Positions 24,963 to 34,387 of a DNA stretch of 64,000 bases are shown here, one piece after another. Positions within the stretch are counted from its first letter, which is position 1, and each line of letters opens with the position of its first letter. A program made the translations under genes and the position numbers. The DNA comes from Roseibium marinum (GTDB taxonomy: Bacteria; Pseudomonadota; Alphaproteobacteria; Rhizobiales; Stappiaceae), in the NCBI RefSeq assembly GCF_002906165.1, contig NZ_PPCN01000016.1:31784-95783 (forward strand), read 5' to 3'. The notes under the pieces were generated by a model that was not told the DNA's origin, ran no database searches, and was given only the letters and a program-made list of their open reading frames with translations.

Positions 24963-25537
24963 TGACCACCTTGCCACTCGGAATGATTATCGAAGGGATG
25001 GTCTCTGTTTTGTTGCTGATCACGATCGGTTACTGCTGGATGCTGAACAAGCGCCTGCAGCGGCTGCGCGCCGACGAGCAAGTGCTGCGGGCGACCATTT
25101 CCGAACTGATGACGGCCACGGAAATCGCCGAACGGGCGATCCTGGGCCTGAAGACCACCGCCGCGGAGGCTGACAAAACCCTCGGCAGCCGTCTCAAGCA
25201 GGCGCAAACCATGTCGCACAGCCTGGCCGACCAGCTGGGCGAAGGCGAGAAGGTGTTTACCCGCATCACGCAGATTGCCGAAGCGGCCCGCTCGGCGATG
25301 CCGCAGCGGGAAAGCGCTCCACGCGGCGAGACCTATGCGGTTCAGGCACCGGCCGCGGCGGCGGCCTACGTTCCTCAGGCGCAGAGCTATGCGCCCGCCT
25401 CTCACTATGGCGATCCGGCGGCTGCGGAAATCGAGCCAGAGCGCAAGCGCAGCCGGACCTCCGATATCCGCAGCGCGGCAGCGGAAGCGACGGCACGGCT
25501 TGAGGAGTTCCGCAGGCGCAAGGGCGCTGCGGCATGA
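24962..25537 (+). CDS. DUF6468-type membrane-anchored flagellar-locus protein
   Basis: 191 residues of unknown function. One membrane segment at about 9-28 ('IEGMVSVLLLITIGYCWML') is followed by a helical, probably coiled-coil region: 'LNKRLQRLRADEQVLRATIS', 'ELMTATEIAERAILGLK'. Next comes an Ala/Pro-rich linker and a basic helix ending 'RLEEFRRRKGAAA'. The start overlaps the fliM stop (TAATG), and the stop overlaps the motE start, so it is tightly coupled within the fliL operon. Homologues sit in the same place in other Alphaproteobacteria. The family number is from memory. Confidence 0.75.
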   Translation: MTTLPLGMIIEGMVSVLLLITIGYCWMLNKRLQRLRADEQVLRATISELMTATEIAERAILGLKTTAAEADKTLGSRLKQAQTMSHSLADQLGEGEKVFTRITQIAEAARSAMPQRESAPRGETYAVQAPAAAAAYVPQAQSYAPASHYGDPAAAEIEPERKRSRTSDIRSAAAEATARLEEFRRRKGAAA

Positions 25538-26256
25538 ACTTGAGACTGCTCCCATTGCTGGGGATTTCGGCAAGCGCCCTGCTTGCACTGAAGCTGCTCG
25601 GTCTGGTGCTGGGGCCCGACAGCGGCAATCTTCCCATCAATGGCGCAGTCGCGCAGGAAACCGCGGCCAGCGATGATGCCGGTGGAGCGCCGCCCGAAAT
25701 GACGGAGGAAGGTGCTCCACCGCCGCCGCCCGGGGGAGATCTGCCGGATCAGCCGGTCTTGCCGGACAATCTTGAAATCGGCGGCTCCGCCGCCGAGCGA
25801 GCCGTTCTGGAAAGCCTCGGGAAGCGCCGGGAAAACCTTCAGCAGCAGGAGGGGCAGCTGGACCTGCGGGAAAAACTCCTGCAGGCGACAGAGGAACGCA
25901 TTCAAAAGCGGGTGGATGAACTGAAGAAGCTGGAACAGCGGATCGAAGCCGCCGTCGGAGAAAAGGAGCAGAAGGAGCGAGACGAGATCGCGGGGCTTGT
26001 CACCATGTATGAAAGCATGAAGCCAAAGGATGCCGCCCGCATTTTCGACCGGCTGAGTCTTCCGATCCTCCTCAAAGTGGTCCGCCAGATGAAGCCGAGG
26101 AAAATGGCCGATATCCTGGCGCGTATGTCAGGTGAATCCGCGGAAAAGCTGACCGTGGCCATTGCCGGCGATCCGGATGCATCCGCAGAAGCCGCCAAGC
26201 CGATGCAGGCCCAGGCGCCTGTTCAGGACAACTTGCCTAAAATCCCGTCAAACTGA
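25534..26256 (+). CDS. motE: MotE-like protein (MgtE N-domain-like motility protein)
   Basis: 240 residues. An N-terminal hydrophobic anchor or signal (about 4-28) is followed by a Pro-rich linker and a long coiled coil ('LQQQEGQLDLREKLLQATEE', about 100-150). A small helical MgtE-N-like domain follows: 'GLVTMYESMKPKDAARIFDR', 'LSLPILLKVVRQMKPRKMAD', 'ILARMSGESAEKLT'. In Sinorhizobium, MotE is a periplasmic chaperone for MotC. Here the next gene encodes a giant periplasmic TPR protein rather than an obvious MotC, which makes that protein the natural candidate client. It overlaps the preceding gene by four bases. Confidence 0.82.
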   Translation: MNLRLLPLLGISASALLALKLLGLVLGPDSGNLPINGAVAQETAASDDAGGAPPEMTEEGAPPPPPGGDLPDQPVLPDNLEIGGSAAERAVLESLGKRRENLQQQEGQLDLREKLLQATEERIQKRVDELKKLEQRIEAAVGEKEQKERDEIAGLVTMYESMKPKDAARIFDRLSLPILLKVVRQMKPRKMADILARMSGESAEKLTVAIAGDPDASAEAAKPMQAQAPVQDNLPKIPSN

Positions 26257-26349
26257 GCGAAACACGCGTATTTAAACGCGTCGCGTAAGGGCACGTTAAG
26301 AACAGAAAACTAATAATGGTGTGTTGGCGTTATCCGAGGACAGAACAAC

Positions 26350-29300
26350 TTGCCGGGATCATTCCTGACTATTGGTAAAAGCTGCTATTCCGCCCATTTC
26401 GGCGGAAGGCGGGCGCTTGCGCGCCTGGCCGCGGCTGCTGCCTGGTTGAGCCTGGCCCTGACGATCTGTGCCGGACTTTCCCCGCTCAGGGCCCAGTCGC
26501 TCGAGCCGGTGAATGTCGACGTTTCCCAGAAAGACGGATATGGCCGGATCGTCCTGACCTTCAAGGACCGGACGCTGCTGCCGATCTACGATGCCCTGAT
26601 CACCGGCGGCGTGTTACGGATCTCCTTTGAAGAGCCGATCGATATCAATGTCGATGACGTGCCGCTCGACCTCAAGGACTACGTCGCCATCGCCCGCCGC
26701 GATCCCGACGGCAGCGCCATCCGGTTCGCCCTGAAGAACCAGTTCAAGATCAACACGCTGGAGGCAGGGGAAAAACTCTTCGTCGACATCCTGCCGCTGG
26801 ACTGGCAGGGCCTGCCACCGGGATTGCCCGACGATGTGGTGCGGGAACTGGCCAAGCGGGCCGAGGCGGCCATGCGCAAGGTGCGCGCCCTGGAACAGGC
26901 ACGGCTGAAAGTGCAGGAGGGGCCGGAGGTCGCCCTTCATGTGGGTGAACACCCGACCTTTACCCGGCTTGTCTTCGATTGGTCCATCAGGTTCGATACC
27001 GCGTTCGTGCGCGAGAACGACATCATCAAGGTGACGTTCAATCATCCGGCGCAGCTGGATATCTCCCATCTGCGCGCGCATCTTCCACAAGGGGTCATCG
27101 ATGCCACCTCGTTCCTGGATCAGGGCAAGCTCAAATTCCTGATGCGCATCGAGCCGTCCGTCGATATCCGCGCCTTCCGCGAAGAGCAGACCTATGTCAT
27201 CGACGTAACACCCGAGAACATGACTGCGAACGATCCGGCCAACGCCATGATCAACCGGGAATTGTCGGTCGAGGACAATGAAAACCGGAAAGAAATGATC
27301 ACCGCCCCGGGCCTCAGGGATACGCGCGAGGTGAAAGATCCACGGGGTCTGCCCTCTTCCGGTCCGAGCGTTTCGGCAGGAAGCAGCACCTTGAAGGAAT
27401 CGGCTGCTGACGATTCCCCGGCCTATACCGTCGTTCCACTGACACCGGCGAAAGATCAACAGGGCGCAAGGCTACAGGATTTCGAGCGGCCTCCGGCGGA
27501 AACACCCGATCTTTCGATCTCCGCGGCCACCGGCGGAGCGCAGGGACCCCAACTCGCGATGGTGCCCCGGTCCAAACCGGTTCTTTCCGCACAGTCCGAG
27601 ACCGATGCCACCGCGCCAGCGATCGACACGCTTCGCGCGCCCGAGCTTGTCGCTTCCGTTCTTCCCGCAGCCGATGCGAGAGACTTCCATCCGTCTGACA
27701 GCCTGATCACTTCGGCAATTCCCGTTGCGGATAGCGGAAAGCCCGGAGAAGGTCAGCCGGGTGCGAAGCCGATTGTAACCGCACAGGCGGCGCCCGCGGT
27801 CTTGCCCGGGGCCATGCCCCTGTCCGGTTCGGCGCCGGAAGCACCTCAGGAGGAAGAGATCGTCCGGCAAGCGCCGATGCTCGATCTTTCCAAGCAGCAG
27901 GTCGAAACGCCTCAGGCTCAGGAGCAGGGCGGGGCGCAGGGTGAAAACGAAAATATCCCGAACTTGCAGCCGGCCGGAACACCTGACCGGACCGCCCAGG
28001 GGGAAATGCCTTCGCCTGGAGAGCCGACGCGGATGCAGGATACCCTGAGCCTGGGCGGATCCGACGTGCCCGCGGGCATCCGTCTTCCCAGCCGTCCGCA
28101 ATCTGCCGCCCCGGAAGTCTGGCGGGCAACGGGCGGGCAGGACTTGACGCAGCCTCCTGCCTCGCCGGAAACGCCCCCGGCCGAGTTCGCGGAGGAAGTC
28201 CGCAACTTCGTATCGGCCGAGGCGCGCAGGATCGGTAACACCGTGCGCGTCGTCTTTCCCTTCTCGGAACCGGTTTCGAGTGCCGTGTTCCGCCGCAATG
28301 ACAGCATCTGGCTGGTGTTCGACACCGACGCAACCATCGATACGAGGGGCATGGTCTCGGCGCTCGCCGAAACCGCCGAAACCATCGATGTCCATCAATT
28401 CGAGGATTATCAGATCCTGCGCATGGACATGAATGATCCCGTTCTGGCAACCGTGGGCGTGGACGGCAATGCCTGGTCGTTGGTGATCGGCGACATGATC
28501 CTCGAACCGTCCATTCCCCTTAAACTTGAACGCAATATCCGTGGTGACGGCGGCTCGGTGCTGCGGGTGCTCTATCAGGATCCCCAGAATATCCGACAGG
28601 TCGAAGATCCGTACGTAGGCGACACGATTTCCATGGTAACCGGCTTCGGTCCGCCAAGGGGACTGCTGAAACCTCAAAATTTCGTCGATCTGAGCACGCT
28701 GAGCTCAGCGCAGGGCATCGCCATCGCGTCGAAGTCCGATGGCGTGAAGATGAAGATCCTCGGCGACGACGTGATTATCGAAAAGGATGGCGGCCTTTCC
28801 CTTTCCAGCGAATATCTGCGCGGGGGAACCGGGGCGTTCAACAGGATCATCGATCCCGAGGAAAGCAATTACATCGAATTCGTGTCTCTGAGTACGGAAG
28901 GGCCGGGTGCCTACCGCTCAAGGCTTCAGGAGTTGCAGGACCGGCTGGCCAAATCGCCGGAGGGCAAACGCCGCAAGCCGCTGATGGCACTGGCCCGGTT
29001 CTATCTGGCCCATCAGTTTGCCCAGGAAGCGCAGGGACTGATGAAGCTGGCACTTGAGGAAGAACCGGCGCTGGCGGAGGACAGTTCCTTCAATCTGATG
29101 ATGGGCGCCGCCCAGACGATGGCCAACCGCCCGGAAGAAGCTTATGCCCATCTGAACCGGCCCGAACTGAAAAACAGTCCGGATGCGGCGATCTGGCAGA
29201 CGATCGTGGACGTCAAGCTGGGCCACTGGACACCCGCGCGCATTGCCATGCCGCGCGGCCGTGCCGTGGTTGGCAATTATCCGTCGGCCATCCAGACCGA

Positions 29301-30612
29301 ATTCAAGCTTGCCGCTGCCCAGGCTTTGGTGGAAGTCAACGATTTCGGTATCGCCAACGGTATCCTGGCCGAGATCGAACCGAGCGAAGTCACGCGTGCG
29401 CAGGCCGCGCGCTACGACATCCTGCGCGGACGCGTCGCCGATGCATCCGGCCGCTCACAGGAAGCGCTGACGGTGTTCGATCTGGTTACGCGGTCCGAGG
29501 ACAGACCGCGCGCCGCGGAAGCGGGATACCGGGCGCTGAGGATCCGTTACCGGGACGGTGAACTCGGGATAGATGAAACCATCGACAGGCTGGCCGGACT
29601 GGCCACTTCCTGGCGCGGTGATGAAATCGAGCTGAAGACGCTGCGGTTCCTGGCGCAACTTTACGCCGAGCGAGGCCACTATCGCGAAGCGTTCGAGGCC
29701 ATGAAATCGGCTGTTCAGGCGGAACCGGAATCCGATACCACGCGTCTGCTGCAGGAAGAAATGAACGGCCTGTTCAATTCCCTGTTCCTGGATGGGAAAG
29801 CGGATGAAATGCCGACGATCAAGGCGTTGGCGCTTTACTACGATTTTCGCGAATTGACGCCAATCGGCCGTCAGGGCGACGAGATGGTCCGTCTGCTGGC
29901 CAAGAGGCTGGTGGAGGTCGATCTGCTGAGCCAGGCGACGGAGCTGTTGCGGCACCAAGTCGACAACCGGCTGAAAGGCGCGGCCAGAGCCCAGATCGCG
30001 GCGGACCTGGCAGCGATATATCTGATGGACCGCAAGGCGGACGAGGCTTTGCGTGTCCTGAACCGCACTCGGCAGGCGAGCCTGCCGTCCACTCTTGAAC
30101 GGCAGCGCAATATCGTCGAAGCCAGAGCGCTTACCGAAAGCGGACGACCGGACCTCGCCCTGGAGCTGGTCCGCAACATGCGCGGGTCCGATGTCGACCG
30201 TCTTCGAGGCGACACTTTCTGGGCGGCTGAGAGCTGGCGGGAAGCCGGGGAACAGTTCGAGGCGATGCACGGTTCGCGCTGGTCGGACAACATACCGCTC
30301 GACGACTTGGAGCGCCGCGATATTCTGCGGGCCGGGATCGCTTTTTCGCTGGCGGGCGATCAGTTGAGCCTGGATCGGCTGCAGACGAAATACATGACGA
30401 AAATGTCCAACAGTCCCGAAGCGCTGGCCTTCGAAATCGTCACCCGGTCGATCGAAACCCAGGGTGTTGAATTCCTCGAGGTCGCCAACCAGCTGGCGGA
30501 CGTCGATTCACTGGAAACGTTCCTGAAAGAGTATCGTCGCCAATACATGTCGCCCGACCGCAGTCCGGACCAGTCGACCGCGGCCTCGCAAGCCGGCGAG
30601 GTTGCCGGTTAG
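26350..30612 (+). CDS. giant periplasmic AMIN-like/TPR protein at end of fliL-motE operon
   Basis: 1420 residues with a TTG start at 26350. No in-frame ATG precedes the signal peptide, and GAGGA lies 9 bases upstream. The signal peptide ends near residue 49 ('LSPLRAQS'). About 53-155, 195-290 and 620-720 are three beta-rich segments resembling AMIN domains: 'GYGRIVLTFKDRTLLPIYDA', 'TFTRLVFDWSIRFDTAFV', 'GNTVRVVFPFSEPVSSAVF'. Residues 310-620 are low-complexity. From about 858 to 1400 the protein is an array of TPR-like helices. It was probably exported to the periplasm. AMIN domains bind the envelope and TPRs form scaffolds, so a role around the motor or stator is inferred from position. Confidence 0.8.
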   Translation: MPGSFLTIGKSCYSAHFGGRRALARLAAAAAWLSLALTICAGLSPLRAQSLEPVNVDVSQKDGYGRIVLTFKDRTLLPIYDALITGGVLRISFEEPIDINVDDVPLDLKDYVAIARRDPDGSAIRFALKNQFKINTLEAGEKLFVDILPLDWQGLPPGLPDDVVRELAKRAEAAMRKVRALEQARLKVQEGPEVALHVGEHPTFTRLVFDWSIRFDTAFVRENDIIKVTFNHPAQLDISHLRAHLPQGVIDATSFLDQGKLKFLMRIEPSVDIRAFREEQTYVIDVTPENMTANDPANAMINRELSVEDNENRKEMITAPGLRDTREVKDPRGLPSSGPSVSAGSSTLKESAADDSPAYTVVPLTPAKDQQGARLQDFERPPAETPDLSISAATGGAQGPQLAMVPRSKPVLSAQSETDATAPAIDTLRAPELVASVLPAADARDFHPSDSLITSAIPVADSGKPGEGQPGAKPIVTAQAAPAVLPGAMPLSGSAPEAPQEEEIVRQAPMLDLSKQQVETPQAQEQGGAQGENENIPNLQPAGTPDRTAQGEMPSPGEPTRMQDTLSLGGSDVPAGIRLPSRPQSAAPEVWRATGGQDLTQPPASPETPPAEFAEEVRNFVSAEARRIGNTVRVVFPFSEPVSSAVFRRNDSIWLVFDTDATIDTRGMVSALAETAETIDVHQFEDYQILRMDMNDPVLATVGVDGNAWSLVIGDMILEPSIPLKLERNIRGDGGSVLRVLYQDPQNIRQVEDPYVGDTISMVTGFGPPRGLLKPQNFVDLSTLSSAQGIAIASKSDGVKMKILGDDVIIEKDGGLSLSSEYLRGGTGAFNRIIDPEESNYIEFVSLSTEGPGAYRSRLQELQDRLAKSPEGKRRKPLMALARFYLAHQFAQEAQGLMKLALEEEPALAEDSSFNLMMGAAQTMANRPEEAYAHLNRPELKNSPDAAIWQTIVDVKLGHWTPARIAMPRGRAVVGNYPSAIQTEFKLAAAQALVEVNDFGIANGILAEIEPSEVTRAQAARYDILRGRVADASGRSQEALTVFDLVTRSEDRPRAAEAGYRALRIRYRDGELGIDETIDRLAGLATSWRGDEIELKTLRFLAQLYAERGHYREAFEAMKSAVQAEPESDTTRLLQEEMNGLFNSLFLDGKADEMPTIKALALYYDFRELTPIGRQGDEMVRLLAKRLVEVDLLSQATELLRHQVDNRLKGAARAQIAADLAAIYLMDRKADEALRVLNRTRQASLPSTLERQRNIVEARALTESGRPDLALELVRNMRGSDVDRLRGDTFWAAESWREAGEQFEAMHGSRWSDNIPLDDLERRDILRAGIAFSLAGDQLSLDRLQTKYMTKMSNSPEALAFEIVTRSIETQGVEFLEVANQLADVDSLETFLKEYRRQYMSPDRSPDQSTAASQAGEVAG

Positions 30613-30722
30613 AGCGCGTCGCGTTCAAGCGGATTCGTGGATTCAGGAGGACGCCCGAGGCAGCGTTTGCGTTGCAAATGCGTTCGGGCGATTTCCTGAA
30701 TTCAATTTAATGCGACACGCAT
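30612..30722. repeat. 111-bp imperfect palindromic element after the TPR gene
   Basis: The ends are related inverted copies: GAGCGCGTCGCGTTCAA at left, and ATGCGTGTCGCATTAAA on the minus strand at right. Inner matching arms follow (ATTCAGGA / TCCTGAAT, CGCCCGA / TCGGGCG). TA flanks both sides; the left TA is part of the TAG stop of the TPR gene. A solo half lies at 62237-62255. It looks like a small non-autonomous element. A separate 9-bp-stem palindrome (CTGCGTTCA-GT-TGAACGCAG) follows at 30730-30749. Confidence 0.6.
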
Positions 30723-30793
30723 TAGAGCCCTGCGTTCAGTTGAACGCAGACAAAATGCTCCGACACATTTGAACCGGTCAGCTTTCAGGATGA

Positions 30794-31855
30794 CTATTGA
30801 GCAGCAAACTGCGGCCTGCCGTACCGGCGCGGGTTTCTCAGTTCGGCCTTGTAGCGCATGACCAGTTCGGGAATCGACCTCGTGCTGCGGTCAAGCCACC
30901 CGCTGCGGGCTTTGAGGAAATCGCGATAGGTCTTCTCGTGAATGCCGGTCTGCAGCATGAGGCGCATGATGGCGCCGTCCGCATCCGATTTCAGCGTGTC
31001 GGAAACGACTTCGTCGGCGAGATTGATCTTGCGGCTGATCAGCCAGATGGCGGCGTCAATGCGCCCCTGCTCGAACAGGGTGCGCAGGATGGCATCGAAG
31101 GACATCTCGCCATTGGCAATCTGGATGCTGGCCTCGTGGCGGGAGTATTTCACGCCGTCCAGCTCGATGCCGCCATCGCGCGGCACATCCTTGATTGAAT
31201 CGGCCAGCCGTTGCAGATCTCCCGTTTCCAGAGCTTTCCTGAGCGGTGCGGGAATGAGCGGGCAATTGGTGTCGAGAATTTCCATCTGGGTCTGCAGGAA
31301 TTGCGTGTCCTTGATCGCGCGCTTGGCGATACCGGCCAGTACTTCGGATTCCGTATTCGCGAAGATCAGAAGGGCCAGGGTTCCCTTGACGGAAAACGGG
31401 ACGTCCGGATTGTCCAGCAACGCATGAACCACATCCCTGCTGCTGCGGGCGATCAGCGTGTCACAGATTTCCTCGCTCAGGTCGGTCCGACGGGCTACGG
31501 ACAACCGCTTGTCGTTGCCACCGGCCTGGGCAATTTTCATCAGTCCGTTCTGGCTGATCATGGGAGAGCATTCAATGACTGGTTCGGAAAGCTCGTAATG
31601 TTCCTGAGCGAGCCGGTCGGCAAGTTCGGAAATGATGCGATCCGTCTTGGCGAGCCGGACGACCAGTTCGTAGCGAGCGTCCCGGTCAAGCTGGTCGAAC
31701 ACGGTCAGAACGATTCCGGAGAAGAGCTCCCGTTCCATCTCGCTGGGATGATAGTCTTCCGATCGGGCGTATTCCCCTACCAGCGTCCGGATGAGGTTTG
31801 ATCTCGCTTCCGGTTCCTTGATCCTGGCGAGTTGTTCAAGTTGTTCTCGTATCAC
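30794..31855 (-). CDS. DUF2336 domain protein
   Basis: 353 residues, almost entirely helical. It matches the DUF2336 pattern: 'EARSNLIRTLVGEYARS', 'EMERELFSGIVLTVFDQLDR', 'DARYELVVRLAKTDRIISEL', 'EEICDTLIARSSRDVVHALL', 'DNPDVPFSVKGTLALLIFAN'. The repeats resemble HEAT-like units. No signal peptide or membrane segment, so probably cytoplasmic. The family is common in Alphaproteobacteria and of unknown function. It faces the TPR gene tail-to-tail and lies upstream of nothing flagellar, but sits inside the flagellar locus next to fliO-fliP, which suggests a possible motility link. Confidence 0.85.
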   Translation of the reverse strand: MIREQLEQLARIKEPEARSNLIRTLVGEYARSEDYHPSEMERELFSGIVLTVFDQLDRDARYELVVRLAKTDRIISELADRLAQEHYELSEPVIECSPMISQNGLMKIAQAGGNDKRLSVARRTDLSEEICDTLIARSSRDVVHALLDNPDVPFSVKGTLALLIFANTESEVLAGIAKRAIKDTQFLQTQMEILDTNCPLIPAPLRKALETGDLQRLADSIKDVPRDGGIELDGVKYSRHEASIQIANGEMSFDAILRTLFEQGRIDAAIWLISRKINLADEVVSDTLKSDADGAIMRLMLQTGIHEKTYRDFLKARSGWLDRSTRSIPELVMRYKAELRNPRRYGRPQFAAQ

Positions 31856-31961
31856 CGATTTACCACTGCGATTTCAGGAGGGGAAGTCCTCGAATTGAGT
31901 GGTTATCTTGGCGTTCTATTGTTAATTTTCCTCTACTTTCAGACTTTATGTATGCGTAAAT

Positions 31962-32729
31962 TTATCCTCCGCCAAAACTCTTAACCAGAGATCCGGCGAC
32001 AAGGTTCCAGCCGTCGACGAGAACGAAGAAAATCAGCTTGAAGGGCAGGGAGATGACAACGGGCGGCAGCATCATCATGCCCATGGACATCAGGACGGAG
32101 GCGATCACGAGATCGATAATGAGGAACGGCAGGTACAAGAGGAAGCCGATTTCGAAGGCGCGCCTGAGTTCGGAAATCATGAATGCGGGAATCAGCGTGG
32201 CCATGGAAAGATCTTCCGGACCTTCCGGGGCTTCCTGACCTGAAAGTTCCTGGAAGAGGGCGAGGTCCTTTTCGCGAACCTGAGACAGCATGAAACTGCG
32301 GAACGGTTCCGAGGCGCGCTCGAAGGCCTGTTCGAATTCGATGTCTCCGTTGACCAGCGGCTCGACACCGGCGTCATAGGCCGCCTGCAGCGTCGGCATC
32401 ATGATGAAGGCGGAGAGAAACAGCGCCAGGCTGACCATAACCATGTTGGGCGGGGCCGTCTGCAGTCCGATCGCGGACCGGAGCAGCGAGAGGACCACGA
32501 CGATCCGCGTGAAGCTGGTCACCATCACGAGAATCGACGGAGCGAGCGACAGGATCGTCAGGAGGATGACGAGTTGTACCGCGCGTTCCGTCAGGCTGGC
32601 ATCGTCGCCGAAGCCGACGGAAATTTCCTGGGCCACGGCAGGTCCTGCCACAAGGGCGAACAATGTTGCGGCGAAGGCCAGCAATGCGATCCATCCGTAT
32701 CGCCGCAATGAACGTGTGTCGCGGGTCAT
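31962..32729 (-). CDS. fliP: flagellar export apparatus protein FliP
   Basis: 255 residues. A cleavable signal peptide (about 1-34, 'VAGPAVAQEI') is followed by four membrane segments. Diagnostic blocks: 'LAPSILVMVTSFTRIVVVLS', 'LRSAIGLQTAPPNMVMVSLA', 'LATLIPAFMISELRRAFEIG'-like, 'FLIIDLVIASVLMSMGMMML' and 'LPFKLIFFVLVDGWNLVAGS'. It is the core of the export gate with FliQ and FliR. The ATG shares a base with the fliO stop (TGATG). fliQ, fliR and flhB lie in the divergent operon. Confidence 0.97.
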   Translation of the reverse strand: MTRDTRSLRRYGWIALLAFAATLFALVAGPAVAQEISVGFGDDASLTERAVQLVILLTILSLAPSILVMVTSFTRIVVVLSLLRSAIGLQTAPPNMVMVSLALFLSAFIMMPTLQAAYDAGVEPLVNGDIEFEQAFERASEPFRSFMLSQVREKDLALFQELSGQEAPEGPEDLSMATLIPAFMISELRRAFEIGFLLYLPFLIIDLVIASVLMSMGMMMLPPVVISLPFKLIFFVLVDGWNLVAGSLVKSFGGG

Positions 32730-34387
32730 CAGTTGGGCTGCCCGCCCAGCTCGTCCAGAATTTTGGCCATTTCTTCTTCAATCGGATTCTTGTCGCTCAG
32801 GCCAGCAGGCGGTTTGGCGGCCGGCTTGTCCCGGTCATCCCCGGGTTTGACGTCGGATGAAGGCTCTTCCGCCGGGGGGGCAGGGTTCACCAGCTCTTCA
32901 GGGCCTGCATTCTCCATCGCGGAGCTGTGTTCGTCCGGCGCGGGCCTTGCGGCGGGCTGCGGCGCGTCCACGGCAATGAGGTCATCCAGTTCAAGCACGA
33001 TGTCTCTCTGGACGGGATCCTGGGATCCGGGGTTTTGGGCCGGGGTCGGGGAATCTGCTTGTGAGGGAACCTGCGCCGGTTCCGTTCCCGGGCCGGGAGG
33101 CGTGTCTGGAGCAAGCGTGATTACATCGGACAGATCACCGGAAGCGGAGGGTGCGGTCTCCTGAGGGCCGGTATCGACATTGGCGTCGCTTTCGGTGTTG
33201 CCAGCCGCCGGTCCGGTCTCCGGAAGGTCGGCGGCGGACATTGCGGCGCCGGCCGCGGCCAGAGCCGGGCGAACCGGGTCGTGCCGATGTTCGGGCTCAG
33301 CCTTCGCTTCGGAGCGCGACGTTTCGGCGGAAATGCGGGGCTCTGGGGAACCGGCACCCGCGCCATGCGGCGCCACGAGGGGTTCGATCCTTTGCGGCAC
33401 CGTGTCTGACGGCTTCATCAGAGCTGTTTTGGCGCGTGCCGCCGGGCCGGACGCCGGTGGTGTGATCGAGTGACCGGCATAGGCGGGGCGCTCTCGCGAT
33501 GCGAAGGAACGGGGCAGGGATGAGAGCTCCGAAGCAGGCTTGTCCGCAGAAGCCGCGGCGTCCTCACCCGATACGGCCGGTTCGGTCTTCACTTCCGGGG
33601 CCTTGCGGCCTCCGGCGGGGATGTCCTGCGCCGGAACCGGAGTTGCGGGAGCCCTTGCGAGAGTTCTGTTGAAGCCGTTCTGGGTTGCCGCCCGCAGAAG
33701 GTCGGCCGCGCGTGTCGAGCCGGTTGCGGCTTCGCTCTCCGTGTCCGCCGTGAGAGGCCTTGCCGCCGCCACGGGAGCCGATTTCGATTGTACCGGCCTG
33801 GGAAGAACAGGGCTCGCCTGCGTCTTTTCGGCCGCGGCGGGGACGGATGCGGCGGTTTCGCGAACGGCGGCCGGTCCGGCTTCGGGATCGGGATCGGAAT
33901 ACGCCACCGTGACAGGCGGCCTGACAGGTGCGGCCTGCGCCGCCAATGTTCCCGGTTCCGCGTCGGGGAGGCGGTCGTCCGGCCGGAAGGGAATGTCGGG
34001 GCCCGGCGCCATCGGCGACTTGATCTGACCGGGTCCGGCAAGTCCCGCGCCCGGATAGGTTCCAGGACGCGATGCGGTGAGCGGAGCGTTGCGGACGATG
34101 TTCTGTTCGACGACCACGTCGCTAGGTCCACCGACGAGGATCAGGTGCTCGATGTTGTCCCGCCGGATCAGAACGAGACGGCGCTTTGTGTCAATCGGCG
34201 CGCTGTCCATGACGGCAATCCGGGGCTGCCTGTTCCTGTTCTGAGGGGCATTGGTTCCCGTGAGTCGCTTGAGAATGAAAATGAACAGACCAAAAAGCAG
34301 CAGCACGACGGCAAGCGCCAGTATCACCGCGACCGCCTGGGTTACGCTCCCGCTCACATTGAAAGTGGTTTGAATCCAATTGTACAT
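32729..34387 (-). CDS. fliO: FliO-like export apparatus protein with long Pro/Ala-rich tail
   Basis: 552 residues. Only the first 90 or so look like FliO: one membrane helix (about 17-39, 'AVAVILALAVVLLLFGLFIF'), a basic stretch, and the small cytoplasmic 'RRLVLIRRDNIEHLILVGGP' motif with 'SDVVVEQNI'. The rest (about 100-552) is a Pro/Ala/Glu-rich, low-complexity tail, probably disordered. Classical FliO is 100-150 residues and stabilises the FliP ring. Placement directly before fliP supports the assignment. The tail's role is unknown. Confidence 0.85.
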   Translation of the reverse strand: MYNWIQTTFNVSGSVTQAVAVILALAVVLLLFGLFIFILKRLTGTNAPQNRNRQPRIAVMDSAPIDTKRRLVLIRRDNIEHLILVGGPSDVVVEQNIVRNAPLTASRPGTYPGAGLAGPGQIKSPMAPGPDIPFRPDDRLPDAEPGTLAAQAAPVRPPVTVAYSDPDPEAGPAAVRETAASVPAAAEKTQASPVLPRPVQSKSAPVAAARPLTADTESEAATGSTRAADLLRAATQNGFNRTLARAPATPVPAQDIPAGGRKAPEVKTEPAVSGEDAAASADKPASELSSLPRSFASRERPAYAGHSITPPASGPAARAKTALMKPSDTVPQRIEPLVAPHGAGAGSPEPRISAETSRSEAKAEPEHRHDPVRPALAAAGAAMSAADLPETGPAAGNTESDANVDTGPQETAPSASGDLSDVITLAPDTPPGPGTEPAQVPSQADSPTPAQNPGSQDPVQRDIVLELDDLIAVDAPQPAARPAPDEHSSAMENAGPEELVNPAPPAEEPSSDVKPGDDRDKPAAKPPAGLSDKNPIEEEMAKILDELGGQPN

